Notes under the pieces: generated by a model
The model's input: the letters and a program-made list of their open reading frames with translations, nothing else
Told to the model about the DNA's origin: nothing
Databases searched by the model: none
Position numbers and translations under genes: made by a program
Assembly (NCBI GenBank): GCA_963924555.1
Contig: OZ004583.1
Coordinates: forward strand, 5,489,501-5,553,500
DNA length: 64,000 bases
Direction of reading: 5' to 3'
Source of the DNA: Crambe crambe
Taxonomy: Eukaryota > Porifera > Demospongiae > Poecilosclerida > Crambeidae
Shown: one piece after another, positions 23,970 through 33,193 of the stretch
Layout of the letters: every line of letters starts with the position of its first letter
How positions within the stretch are numbered: position 1 is the first letter of the stretch

Positions 23970-24714
23970 ATGGCAGAAGCTCTACCTAAAAGAGCCAAGA
24001 GGCTGTGCAGTATCTGCAACAAATGGTACTGCAAACTCACAGACCACCTCAAGAAGGCCCACAAGTTGGAGACCAAAGAGGAGAGGGAGCCTTATGTAAA
24101 GGAGGCTTGAGAAAACTCCAGATCTGAGGATTCAGAGTGAGTGCATGCAACAGAGTAGTCTTGGCTGAAGCATATCTTTCTTATTTACAGAGAGACTGGC
24201 AGAGGGAAAGCCCGTCATCTAACGCAAGAGGGGTAGAGAGTATGAATGCCCCTACCCTCACTGCAAGGGATCCAGCTATGACAGGCTGGCTGACCATCTC
24301 TCTTCTGTGCACAATCTCAAGGGAGCAGAGTGGAAGCCGCTTAGGCACAGACTCCTGAACATGGCACACACCGAAGACTGGAATGACCTATACAAGGAGG
24401 AGGAAGAAATGCTAGACTTGCTTCCAAGAAAAGCTGATGACTTCAAGGGGGACACTATATCTATAGATTACTTAAAGGAAGATACAGACCAGACTGCAGA
24501 ACAACTTGCTCTGCCTCTTCCAAAATGGGCAGATGGAGAAAACTTGGAAGAGTTACTTGACGGACAGATGCCTCAGCCCCTTCAAGTCCCAGACAGCAGA
24601 TCATCACGAGCCTACGGAGTCTCCTGGCCAGATAAAGCAACAACCAGCCACAGCCATAATAATAAACCCCACCCAGCTGCACCCTTGACCCCCAGCAACC
24701 ACCACCATTGTTGA
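23970..24714 (+). pseudogene. Two C2H2-type zinc-finger exons, broken gene
   Basis: An ATG at 23,970 opens a 46-codon frame with basic PKRAKR then CSICNKWYCKLTDHLKKAHK, a C2H2 finger (C-x2-C, H-x4-H). It stops at 24,110. After a spacer with a TTATTTACAG acceptor-like site, another frame gives YECPYPHCKGSSYDRLADHL and SSVH, a second finger, then NLKGAEWKPLRHRLLNMAH and an acidic, proline-rich tail to 24,714. An in-frame stop in front of the second finger (about 24,218) breaks the reading. It resembles zinc-finger proteins carried by sponge mobile elements and continues the preceding gag-like copy. Confidence 0.5.
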
Positions 24715-24992
24715 CTCAAGGGACGTCCCACTACCACCAGTTACCTGGGATAGCAGCCACTACCAAATTTTTTGGTGAAACGGCAAGCATCCAAACACCA
24801 TGCAGCCAATAAACCGACTACTAAGAAACCACCTGGATTTGATGAGTGCAATCTTCGCATATTGTAAGTGCCACTCCCCCGTCATACCACCCACCACTTT
24901 ATACCCCCTCCCTTACCCCCATGTCCCCTCTGTAGCACCATGACCAGAACCCATGGAAGTGAGGATACAGTGGGCTATAATACTAAATTTGG

Positions 24993-25184
24993 TTGGCCAT
25001 TCAGAAAATGACTAGCTTTAAAATGTTTCTTTTCAAGCTGGCAAAGAAAACAGGAAGGGCCAGGAAACTTGCTAGACTTTACCATGGACCGTACAGAATT
25101 TTGGAGATTACAACTAACATGGCTAAAATTCATAGAGTAGACAAGTCAGGTGAGGAGCTGATTTTGATGACCCTACGAAGATGA
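24993..25184 (+). pseudogene. Ty3/Gypsy integrase C-terminal (GPY-type) fragment
   Basis: The frame reads KLARLYHGPYRILEITTNMA then VDKSGEELILMTLRR and ends at 25,184. GPYR followed by a hydrophobic strand and a late LRR matches the GPY/F module at the end of Gypsy integrase. No integrase core lies upstream, so the fragment is an orphan. Confidence 0.65.
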
Positions 25185-25276
25185 CCAAAGTAACTCTCTG
25201 ATAAATTCTGCCAGAGGCCCTCAACCAGTATCTCATAAAGGACATCCATCCACAATCCATGTATAATCCTAGATTA

Positions 25277-25548
25277 CAAAGATACCCAAGGAACTCTCCG
25301 ATGAATTCTGGCCTCCAGATGGAGAGGGGGATGGTCGGTACTGGTAAGTGGTTGGTGGCCATACAAAGATGCCCAAGGAACTCTCTGATGAATTCTGGCC
25401 TCCAGATGGAGAGGGGGGTGATTGGTACTGGCAAGTGGTTGGTGGCCGTACAAAGATGCCCAAGGAACTCTCCGATGAATTCTGGCCTCCAGATGGAGAG
25501 GGGGATGGTCGGTACTGGTAAGAGGTTGGTGGCCATACAAAGATGCCC
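25277..25548. repeat. 86-88 base minisatellite, three full copies
   Basis: Units begin with CAAAGATGCCCAAGGAACTC at about 25,277, 25,363, 25,451 and (partial) 25,538. Three frames stay open across them, partly because the period is close to 29 codons. It starts shortly after the integrase fragment. Confidence 0.9.
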
Positions 25549-25732
25549 AAGTAGCTCTAGTAGCCATCAATATACCATAGGTACATGAGCTTTGACACCT
25601 CCAGTTGAAGCCGTGTATATGTTCATTTGTTGTAGCTTAGCACGAAAAAATCTAATACAGTAGCAGTCGAACTTCTTTTAAAATACTAGTATTGGAGAGC
25701 TGGAATGAGGTGAAAATATTTTTTTGAATCTA

Positions 25733-25903
25733 GGCAATAACTATTGTCAGTTGCTGGATTTTGATAATCCCAGTTGTTATCACCATAGCAACTGATGACA
25801 TCATACACGAAATACTCAGGCAATAACTTGTCAGTTGCTGGATTTTGATAATCCCAGTTGTTATCACCATAGCAACTGATGACATCATACACGAAATACT
25901 CGG
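25733..25903. repeat. Tandem duplication, 85-base unit
   Basis: AGGCAATAACT..GTCAGTTGC through CATACACGAAATACTC is present twice in a row, with only small differences near the start. Confidence 0.9.
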
Positions 25904-25984
25904 ACTACCAGGCGTACCACCTCAATCGAACATTACTTCGCTGCAACAACAGGCCACACCAGCTCAGTCCAAACAGAATTTTAT

Positions 25985-26250
25985 CGAGTGGCTGGATGCC
26001 GGCATCTAAGATACCACCACCTCTGCCGCCATTACTACCAGCACCGGCACCACCTCTGCTGGTGTCACCTCCATCACCTCTGCTGGTTTCACCTCCATCA
26101 CCTCTGCCGCCATCACCACCAGCACCACCTCTGCTGGTGTCACTTCCACAGGCAGCACCACCTGCCACCACCTCCCTACATCCTGAAGAAAACATTCTAT
26201 GAATCACAGAATGCCTCACTGAAACTGCAAGCTTGAATAATTATTTGCAG
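25985..26250 (+). repeat. Proline-coding tandem tract, copy 1
   Basis: ACCTCCATCACCTCTGCTGG-type units of 12-24 bases repeat and in one frame encode runs such as PPLLVSPPSPLLVSPPSP. The tract ends with ACATCCTGAAGAAAACATTC and CACAGAATGCCTCACTGAAA. The whole block returns at 26,725-26,985. Confidence 0.85.
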
Positions 26251-26560
26251 AGCAACAGATTCTAGGAGAAGTCCTATTCTACAATGTACAGGAAAGTATG
26301 ATGGACCAAAATGGTCCATCATACCAAAATGGTATACAATACCATGGTATACCATACCATGGACCATACCAAAATGGTCCATTGCGCATTCATGTCATAT
26401 GTTGACATGCAAGCTTGAATAATTATTTGCAGAGCAACAGATTCTAGGAGAAGTCCTATTCTACAATGTACAGGAAAGTATGATGGACCAAAATGGTCCA
26501 TCATACCAAAATGGTCCATTGTATGCTTATCACGCATTCATGTCATATGTTGACCAATCA
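26225..26560. repeat. Palindrome-rich duplicated segment
   Basis: GCAAGCTTGAATAATTATTT to TGTACAGGAAAGTATGATGG occurs twice (about 26,228-26,302 and 26,411-26,485). Each copy is followed by overlapping palindromes built from ATGGACC, AAAATGG and TCCAT, plus ACCATGGTATACCATACCATGG in the first. CATTCATGTCATATGTTGAC also occurs twice. No coding capacity. Confidence 0.85.
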
Positions 26561-26724
26561 TCTGGCTGCTGGCAGAGCCATCACCTGCAGAGCCGTGGGT
26601 AAAGTACTGCCCCAAAAGACCCCAGCACTCCTCAGAGCAGGGTCAAGGGGTGCACGCAGGGACAGGTCCAAAAGAGCTGCTCCTGCTGCTGCTAAAGGTA
26701 CCTCTAACTCTGGCATTTACAACA

Positions 26725-26985
26725 CCACAGGCATCTAAGACACCGCCACCTCTGCCCCCATCACTACCAGCACCGGCATCACCTCTGCTGGTTTCACCTC
26801 CATCACTTCTGCTGGTGTCACCTCCATCACCTCTGCTGCCATCACCACCAGCACCACCTCTGCTGGTGTCACTTCCACAGGCAGCAACACCTCTAGCTCT
26901 GCCACCACCTCCCTACATCCTGAAGAAAACATTCTATGAATCACAGAATGCCTCACTGAAACTGCAAGCTTGAAGTCTTAATACT
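26725..26985 (+). repeat. Proline-coding tandem tract, copy 2
   Basis: Near-copy of 25,985-26,250, including the shared ACATCCTGAAGAAAACATTC tail, with some internal units gained or lost. Confidence 0.85.
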
Positions 26986-27235
26986 ATCTATTTTTCAATG
27001 TACAGGAAAGTATGATGGACCAGAATGGCTATGTATTTGAAAATATCCTACTATAAGTCATCCAATCTGGAGTTCTATCTTTGCAACCCAACCAACACCC
27101 GAATACTTGTTCGTCATTGTCAACTTCCTCATCAACGCCTCACAACCTAGTTTCTTCTGAAATAATCCATACGTCATGCAGAATAGGACTCTTCAGTTGC
27201 ATGGGTAATTTTAAATAGCAGGAGTCTTTAATTTA
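26986..27235. repeat. Another copy of the 250-base repeat
   Basis: Contains TGTACAGGAAAGTATGATGG, TCCAATCTGGAGTTCTATC, ACACCCGAATACTTGTTCGT and CCTCACAACCTAGTTTC, as in the 21-22 kb cluster. Confidence 0.8.
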
Positions 27236-27367
27236 TGACTATGACCATGATGAAGATGAACAAATGATGGAAGATAAAGACCTCCTACCCTCAGACATAG
27301 GTATAAGAAAGCAGCTTCGAATCTGACAAAGATAAGAGGATAGAGTCCCACCTCAGCTTCATTTTCT

Positions 27368-27620
27368 CCTGCATCGAGAATGGCCATACCCCAAAAGGGC
27401 TACAGATCTCTACCAAATGTAATGCCCCCCCTGTCAGACCTTACCACAGTAAAGACCAGACTTAAGCACACCAGGCAGAAGGCGGAAAGATTTTTCCCAT
27501 GCCCTCCTCGACCACTACCAAGAAGTGTCTGCCAAACTGCATGATGAAATCAAAGCTGTCAAGGAGGCCAAGACTGGATGCCATCCCTGAGGAAGCCCCG
27601 AAAGAACTCAGATCAGTGTT
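27368..27620 (+). pseudogene. Degenerate gag-like protein, copy B (first part)
   Basis: Repeats HTPKGLQISTK and PSSTTTKKCLPNCMMKSKL from copy A (23.15 kb), then diverges after EEAPK at about 27,603. An added piece (KNMAESQKKMAEELK) near 27,826 may be coiled coil from the same protein. The frame is shifted relative to copy A in places. Confidence 0.4.
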
Positions 27621-28179
27621 CCACAGACATTTTATTGAGAATTTTGATCCTTCCAATACTTGCAATTTCATTATCAGTGTCCATGTTCAAGTTGACTTTT
27701 CATTAATTTCCTGGTTTGTTTTTTTTTTTGGTTTTGTTTTTGCTTTTTGTTTTTTTCCCTTCTACCATTAAAACTAGCTAAATCAGTCAGCTGGCGTTGA
27801 CCGACCCTTAGCACTCATTGTCAAAAATATGGCCGAAAGTCAGAAAAAAATGGCTGAGGAGCTCAAAACTGTAGTTGAGGAAGCAAGAAGGTAGCAACTG
27901 GATTGCTAACCCCTAGTGTATCTTTGTTTTTATTTCATCCTCTGATACATCCCAACGTTGTGTGGTTAGAAAACTAATAAAATTATCAACTAAAAACTGA
28001 CCGACTGACATACAATATTATAGTGAATATTCCAATACAAAACAGGCTTGACACCTGCCATGCTCTGCATATAAAATGGACTTTGCTTCATATGCCCACT
28101 GTGTCATAACATTTCTTATCTGATTGGTACCTATATTTGTCACCTTTTTTTCACTTCGTCTCGTGCTATAAAGCAATAA
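27621..28179. other. Spacer between the two halves of the gag-like copies
   Basis: A/T-rich with T-runs at 27,720-27,760; only the short coiled-coil-like frame mentioned for copy B. Confidence 0.35.
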
Positions 28180-29100
28180 TGATAACTCCGCCACCTCTTG
28201 ATGATGGAGAAAACCACCAGGGAGGTAGAAGAGAAATTGGAGGAGAGGAAGAGGCTATCCTCCCTAGAGTCTCCCCAACAGACCACCAACCGACAAAAGA
28301 GAGGAGGTGGTAACGCCCCAACCAAACACCTACAGAAACCTCCACAGGGAGAAGAGATGGAGGCAAGGGACAGACAGACATGGCAGAAAGGGTCCAAAAG
28401 CATACCCCAAGTCACACCCCTAACCCCACCTCCTCAACAATACTACCAGATGCCTCAGCCACACCCACCCCCCTACAATTCCCCCAAATGGACCAGACAG
28501 CGATCATCACAAGCCTATTGAGTCTCCTGGCCAAACAAAGCAACAACCAGAGAGCGAGTTCGAACATGCACAATTTGGCAAGACTGGTCAACAGAAGCTA
28601 TGTGTTCTCCTCCACAGGGAGAAGAGACGGAGGCAAGGGGCAGACAGACAGAGGTGGCAGAAAGGGTAACCGCCCCAAAGCACACCCCAAGTCACACCCC
28701 TAGCCCCACCTCCCCAACAATACTACCAGATGCCTCAGCCACACCCCACCCCCCTACAAGTCCCCCAAATGGACCAGACAGCGATAGTGCAGCACCATGC
28801 TAATCAATTCTAGGCAAAAGTCAGCTTCTCACCAGCATAGATGGTAGGTTCAGGAGCTCCCAGGCAGCAGATGCCATCGTGACAGATGTGTCAAAGTGTG
28901 CACATTTCTTGATCCCTAAGGAATTTTCCTGGGAAAGCATGATCGACGAGGTCTCACTTAGACGTTACATGGAAGTGCTTAAAACCAAAGGGGTTGGCCC
29001 ACAAGGTCAGCTGTTCGTGTTGTGGTGCTCAAACCATCTGACACTTCAATTGAAAACTGCTATACCAACAAAAGATAATTCAGACAATGTCCAGCTCTGA
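28180..29100 (+). pseudogene. Degenerate gag-like protein, copies C and D
   Basis: 28,180-28,520 resumes the acidic block (REIGGEEE), ILPRVSPTDHQ and proline-rich HTPSHTPNPTSS, matching the second half of copy A. 28,600-28,790 repeats the same proline-rich tail once more. A further frame (28,879-29,100) reads SKCAHFLIPKEFSWESMIDE and GQLFVLWCSNHLTLQL and is not recognised. All are interrupted. Confidence 0.4.
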
Positions 29101-30097
29101 CCCTGCCCCCGCTTGGCTTCTCCTGCCTGTTTACCATACAAAAGCTGTGGGGAAGTACCTGGCATTGAATCAGTAATCAGTTACTATAGAGTGGACACAA
29201 TAGTGACCAATTACTGGAGTCTTTCTAGATCAACACGTACACACAAACAGTCCAAACAGTGATGATGCAATAAGTACCTGAACATTAATTAGTACATGAA
29301 AGTGACAATAATCCCACAGGCAAGGTGTGTGAGACGAAAGTCTCCTACTCTCCTTTTTTAGGCCCATTTCTACTATAATATCTAGTTCTGTCACTTAAAA
29401 TAACTTAATAGATGGTACTCCCTCATGTACACAGATGCTAACAATTTCGGGTCATTTTGATCTGCTAAAGAGAGGTGCCTTGGTATTCCTCGACAATACT
29501 TCAACAGCATGTCTTTAGGTAAACCCTATTAAGATATGCGCCAATTATTCTCATTTTCCATTCATAATTTCAAAGGCAAGGTGTGGTCGCAAACATGACT
29601 GCAGGCGAGGCACTATCGGCAGAGAAGTGCCGAAATTACATGATCATAATGGTGTGGGACCATAAAACAGTTTCTACTCGTGGCTCTGCAAGAATCGCTA
29701 TTATATGTAGGGAGTGTTATTTATACAAAACTAAATCAGAAAACCAGGCAAAGCTGCAAGACTGTGCAGGGTCTTTTGGTATATGTTATTAAGTGGATTC
29801 TAGAGCTCCTCAAGAGCAATGCTTGAATTCACCATATCACCTTGTATCATTGACATCAATGACACCATCCCAAACGTAGCTCAATCTTTACGTTTTTTAG
29901 CATGCGCAAATTCCAAAAATATGACAGCAAACAATTAGAATGACAAAAGACTATCACCATATCAACAAGTACTTCAAATACTGTAAATTGCATTGTTTAA
30001 AATTATGGTTCAACAACCTTCAGTACAAAAGCCTATTATAAGACTAACAGAAAAAATTCATGTGAAAATTTCCCAATTAACTTATGCTGAAATACTT
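29101..30097. other. Unassigned stretch
   Basis: No supported gene. One 70-codon frame (29,583-29,792) with several cysteines has no recognised motif. Confidence 0.4.
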
Positions 30098-30957
30098 TAC
30101 CCAGTGTTTGAGTTAGTGAAACTTGCCATGTCCCAATAGCAGCACCACCTGGCCCACAGGTGGTTGAATTATTGCACTGGATACCCAGTGTTTGAGTTAG
30201 TGAAACTTACCATGTCCCAATAGCAGCACCACCTGGCCCACAGGTGGTTGAATTATTGCATTGGATACCCAGTGTTTGAGTTAGTGAAACTTACCATGTC
30301 CCAATAGCAGCACCACCTGGCCCACAGGTAGGGTCTTCCGAATTATGCTCATTTTTTTTCTTATTATGCTATTCCAATGCTACTTTTCTTCTTTTATTAT
30401 GCCACTGTAATGTAAGTATTATGCTCAAAATTATGCTCGGTTTCCATAGAAACAACCATAAACCCACAACACAAACCAAGGCACAGTCATGTCACAGGAG
30501 TGACATGTCACCACATGCTTTTAAGAAATTGCCAAGCTGGGCAGCAGCATACAAGAAGGTAATTCTTTGTCAGCCTTCTTCAGCTGCAGTAGAGAGAGTT
30601 TTTAGTATTCTTAAAAGCTCATTATGATACTGATCAAAAACAAGCATTGGAAGACTATATAGAACTATCTTAATGTCACAATGTAACAATAGAGACTAGT
30701 TTTTTTGAGTCATCAATTTTTTCTTATTATGCTAGCCCAAAATTAATGTCTTATTATGCCAGCATTATGCTCGTATGCTTTTAGCAGCTATTATGCTCAA
30801 AATTATGCCAGCATAATTCGGAAGACCCTACCCACAGGTGGTTGAATTATTGCATTGGATACCCAGTGTTTGAGTTAGTGAAATTTACCATGTCCCAATA
30901 GCAGCAGCACCTGGCCCACAGGTGGTTGAATTATTGCATTAGATACTGAATGTAATG
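30098..30957. repeat. 84-base minisatellite, split by a hAT insertion
   Basis: Units of about 84 bases start with ACCCAGTGTTTGAGTTAGTG and include CAGCACCACCTGGCCCACAG and GTTGAATTATTGCA. Three copies precede 30,328 and about one and a half follow 30,838, with the hAT derivative inserted between. Confidence 0.9.
30329..30830 (+). mobile_element. Non-autonomous hAT derivative, 502 bases
   Basis: Inverted ends are TAGGGTCTTCCGAATTATGC at the left and its complement at the right. The flanking CCCACAGG is duplicated (30,321-30,328 and 30,831-30,838), an 8-base target duplication as expected for hAT. Subterminal TTATGCT motifs repeat many times near both ends, like transposase-binding repeats. 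Inside, 30,505-30,627 encodes LPSWAAAYKKVILCQPSSAA and VERVFSILKSS, the C-terminal dimerisation motif of hAT transposases. The rest of the transposase is gone, so it would depend on a source element. Confidence 0.92.
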
Positions 30958-31120
30958 CAGTGGAACCTTCTGGTAAGGGACACTCTGAAAGAGGACACAC
31001 CTCTCAACAAAGGACGATCTAAAAAAATTAATACACTCTACGTATTAAAATAACCTCCAAAAGAGAACTTTTAGACAAGAGCTGGGTCCCAAGAGTGTCC
31101 ATTGTTCAGAAGTTCCATTG
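30958..31120. mobile_element. Pogo-like MITE, 163 bases
   Basis: Begins CAGTGGAACCTTCTG and ends CAGAAGTTCCATTG. The CAGTGGAACC type of end matches the better preserved MITE at 39,691. Internal AAGGGACACTCTGAAAGAGG resembles the same family. Confidence 0.7.
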
Positions 31121-32542
31121 CATGACTTTCTTATTATCGCTACAAGTACCTATTCTTTAAAACCATACCACAAATCTTTTTTTTTTAAACTTCAATTGGC
31201 ATTAAGATATCAGTGATATGGTGTTATACTACATTCATACATAACAGCAGTAGGAGTTGAATGATGTCCACACCAGATACTTTGGTCACTTCAAAGCTTA
31301 CAAACAGTGGAGTGTAAAACTGCCAGACTGCTCGACCATGGACAGGCCTGACCAGGTGAAGAGGTATGAATCCAGGCCTTGGTGGGACACATGGTGGAAT
31401 TGGGCGAGATGGCAATACAAAAACTGGATAAAGTTAACGAAAAAAAAGTGAAGACATTTAGCTAAGACTCTACAACATGCTGCTAATTGCTTAAAGCTTA
31501 GAAAACAGCCTGTAACATTGCCAAAATTAACCATCTGCTTGTACACTTACACATGTGATAACATAGAAACCTCAGAGAACAGGACTAATAAAGCAGCAAA
31601 ACAGGAGAGCTTGATGAGGCAGCAAACAGGAGAGCTTATAGTGAATAACAAGTAGCAATAAGAAAAGATAGACAAGTTCAAGATAGGCGTGAGGTTGATT
31701 ATTGCAGTAGTTCTATGATGATCAGTGTGCTCTAAATGGAAAACCAAGGACACAACTACTTTACAACTCCCAGTTCAACACAACTAAAATTTCAGCATTG
31801 CTTAACTACATTTCCACCGTGTATTAACCACAGACATGCCAATTAAACCAAGACGGGATCGCTAGACACACACGAAACTCTCAATTCCTTTTCAATCATT
31901 GGCACAAATGAAGTCAGTGTGTCAGTGGTGTGGCATTATACACCTAATTTCGAGTAAAGTGAGTGAAGCAAGCCACTAGAGGGTAAAATCTATATTTCAC
32001 CAGACACATGTTGGTGACAGATTTGCTCACCACAATTCAGAAATCATACAAAGAATGCCCAAAGCGCTTCCTACTATCCAACAGTGAATGCTACTAAAAC
32101 CAAAGCACCTCCTACTATCCCACAAACCATAATAGTATATACAAACCAAGACTACTAACAACAGACGCTCACCAGTATCCACTCTGATAAGTATGAAATC
32201 TGATTATTCGTTCAAAAAGCCATCTGGTTATCCATTTCAAAATCCAAATCCAGCCAACCACCTGTTCAAGAACACAGCTAATATTATGACTACATCACTC
32301 CCTCAGATTTACCTGCATAACTGTCATTGGGAGTTTAAATCCTTGGTTGTCCTTTCCACAGCAAGCCTAATTCCTACTGGATAAAAACAAGAGTCAAATA
32401 CAGCACAGCTATAATAATGTATGAGTACATCACTCACCCGTTAACTGATGTATCCGATACCTAGCAGTCAGGACGAACGACTCCGCTACAAAGAGAGTAT
32501 GAGGTCAAAACTCACTCCTCTATATCTAAGCCAGACCAGCCA
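31121..32542. other. Non-coding stretch
   Basis: No convincing gene. Frames of 60-80 codons at 31,224-31,546 are unrecognised. A tandem echo, CAGGAGAGCTTGATGAGGCA/CAGGAGAGCTTATAGTG, lies at 31,600-31,640. Confidence 0.45.
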
Positions 32543-32568
32543 ACTAGCTAGCTAGCTAGCTAGCTAGC
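32543..32568. repeat. CTAG/GCTA tetranucleotide repeat
   Basis: About six GCTA units in tandem. Confidence 0.9.
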
Positions 32569-32584
32569 ACTATACTATAGCTAC

Positions 32585-32800
32585 ACGTGCTCGGCGCGCG
32601 CATTACGTGGCGGCGCGCATTACGTGGCGGCGCGCGCACCTTTGTCGAACGTTGCGAGTCAATTGACCAAAAACCATTTTCCTATTCCAGTCAAACCGCA
32701 CGCGTAATTTTTCGGGCGATTTTATTTTCCACCCACGTGGGCGGTCGTGTAAAATTTTGCACGTTTTGGGAAGAAGCAGCTGGATGTATGAGAGCAGGTT
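32585..32800. promoter_or_regulatory. CpG-rich candidate promoter
   Basis: The block GGCGGCGCGCATTACGTGG is repeated about two and a half times at 32,590-32,640. CACGCG, CACGTGGGCGG and other CpG-rich motifs follow up to 32,760. CpG density is far above the surrounding sequence. It lies about 400 bases beyond the 3' end of the minus-strand gene at 33.2 kb, so it may drive an unrecognised plus-strand transcript (a short ATG frame begins at 32,876). Inference only. Confidence 0.35.
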
Positions 32801-33193
32801 TTTGAGTGTTACGTTCGAGTCTGCTGTAGTTTTAAATATATTTTACCTGTAACCAAGGCTTACAGCAAGTGAACAATGGAGGATTTGGAGCACTACACAC
32901 AAAAATCGCTTCTGTTTTTGACTTTTGAGGTTTGTATACGGGCAGAAAATGGCTCATGTCTTCAATCATTATCGCTATTTACTCTGCAAGTAAGTCCGGG
33001 ACACAGCTTTTTGAAAGTTTATTATATTCTAGCATGATGTTAGGTTGGGTTACTATAAAGCTTGTGGTTGTAGGCACTTTAAGACAGGAATGGCCCTCGT
33101 TTTAGTAAGCTATAATGTATGATTTTGACTACTATGCATGGCTAGCTAGGTAATTTGGGATTATAATCCAAGTTTTATTATAATAAAGATTGG
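32801..33193. other. Spacer, 3' flank of the large gene
   Basis: Contains GTAAGTCC-type splice-like sites near 32,992 and AATAAA at about 33,182, the latter on the strand opposite to the gene. No TIR partner was found for the 38.4-39.2 kb side. Confidence 0.35.

Noticed and set aside
30098..30957. Regularly spaced repeats like a CRISPR array
   Set aside because: Units are contiguous 84-base copies without unique spacers; the only interruption is a hAT element with its own target duplication.
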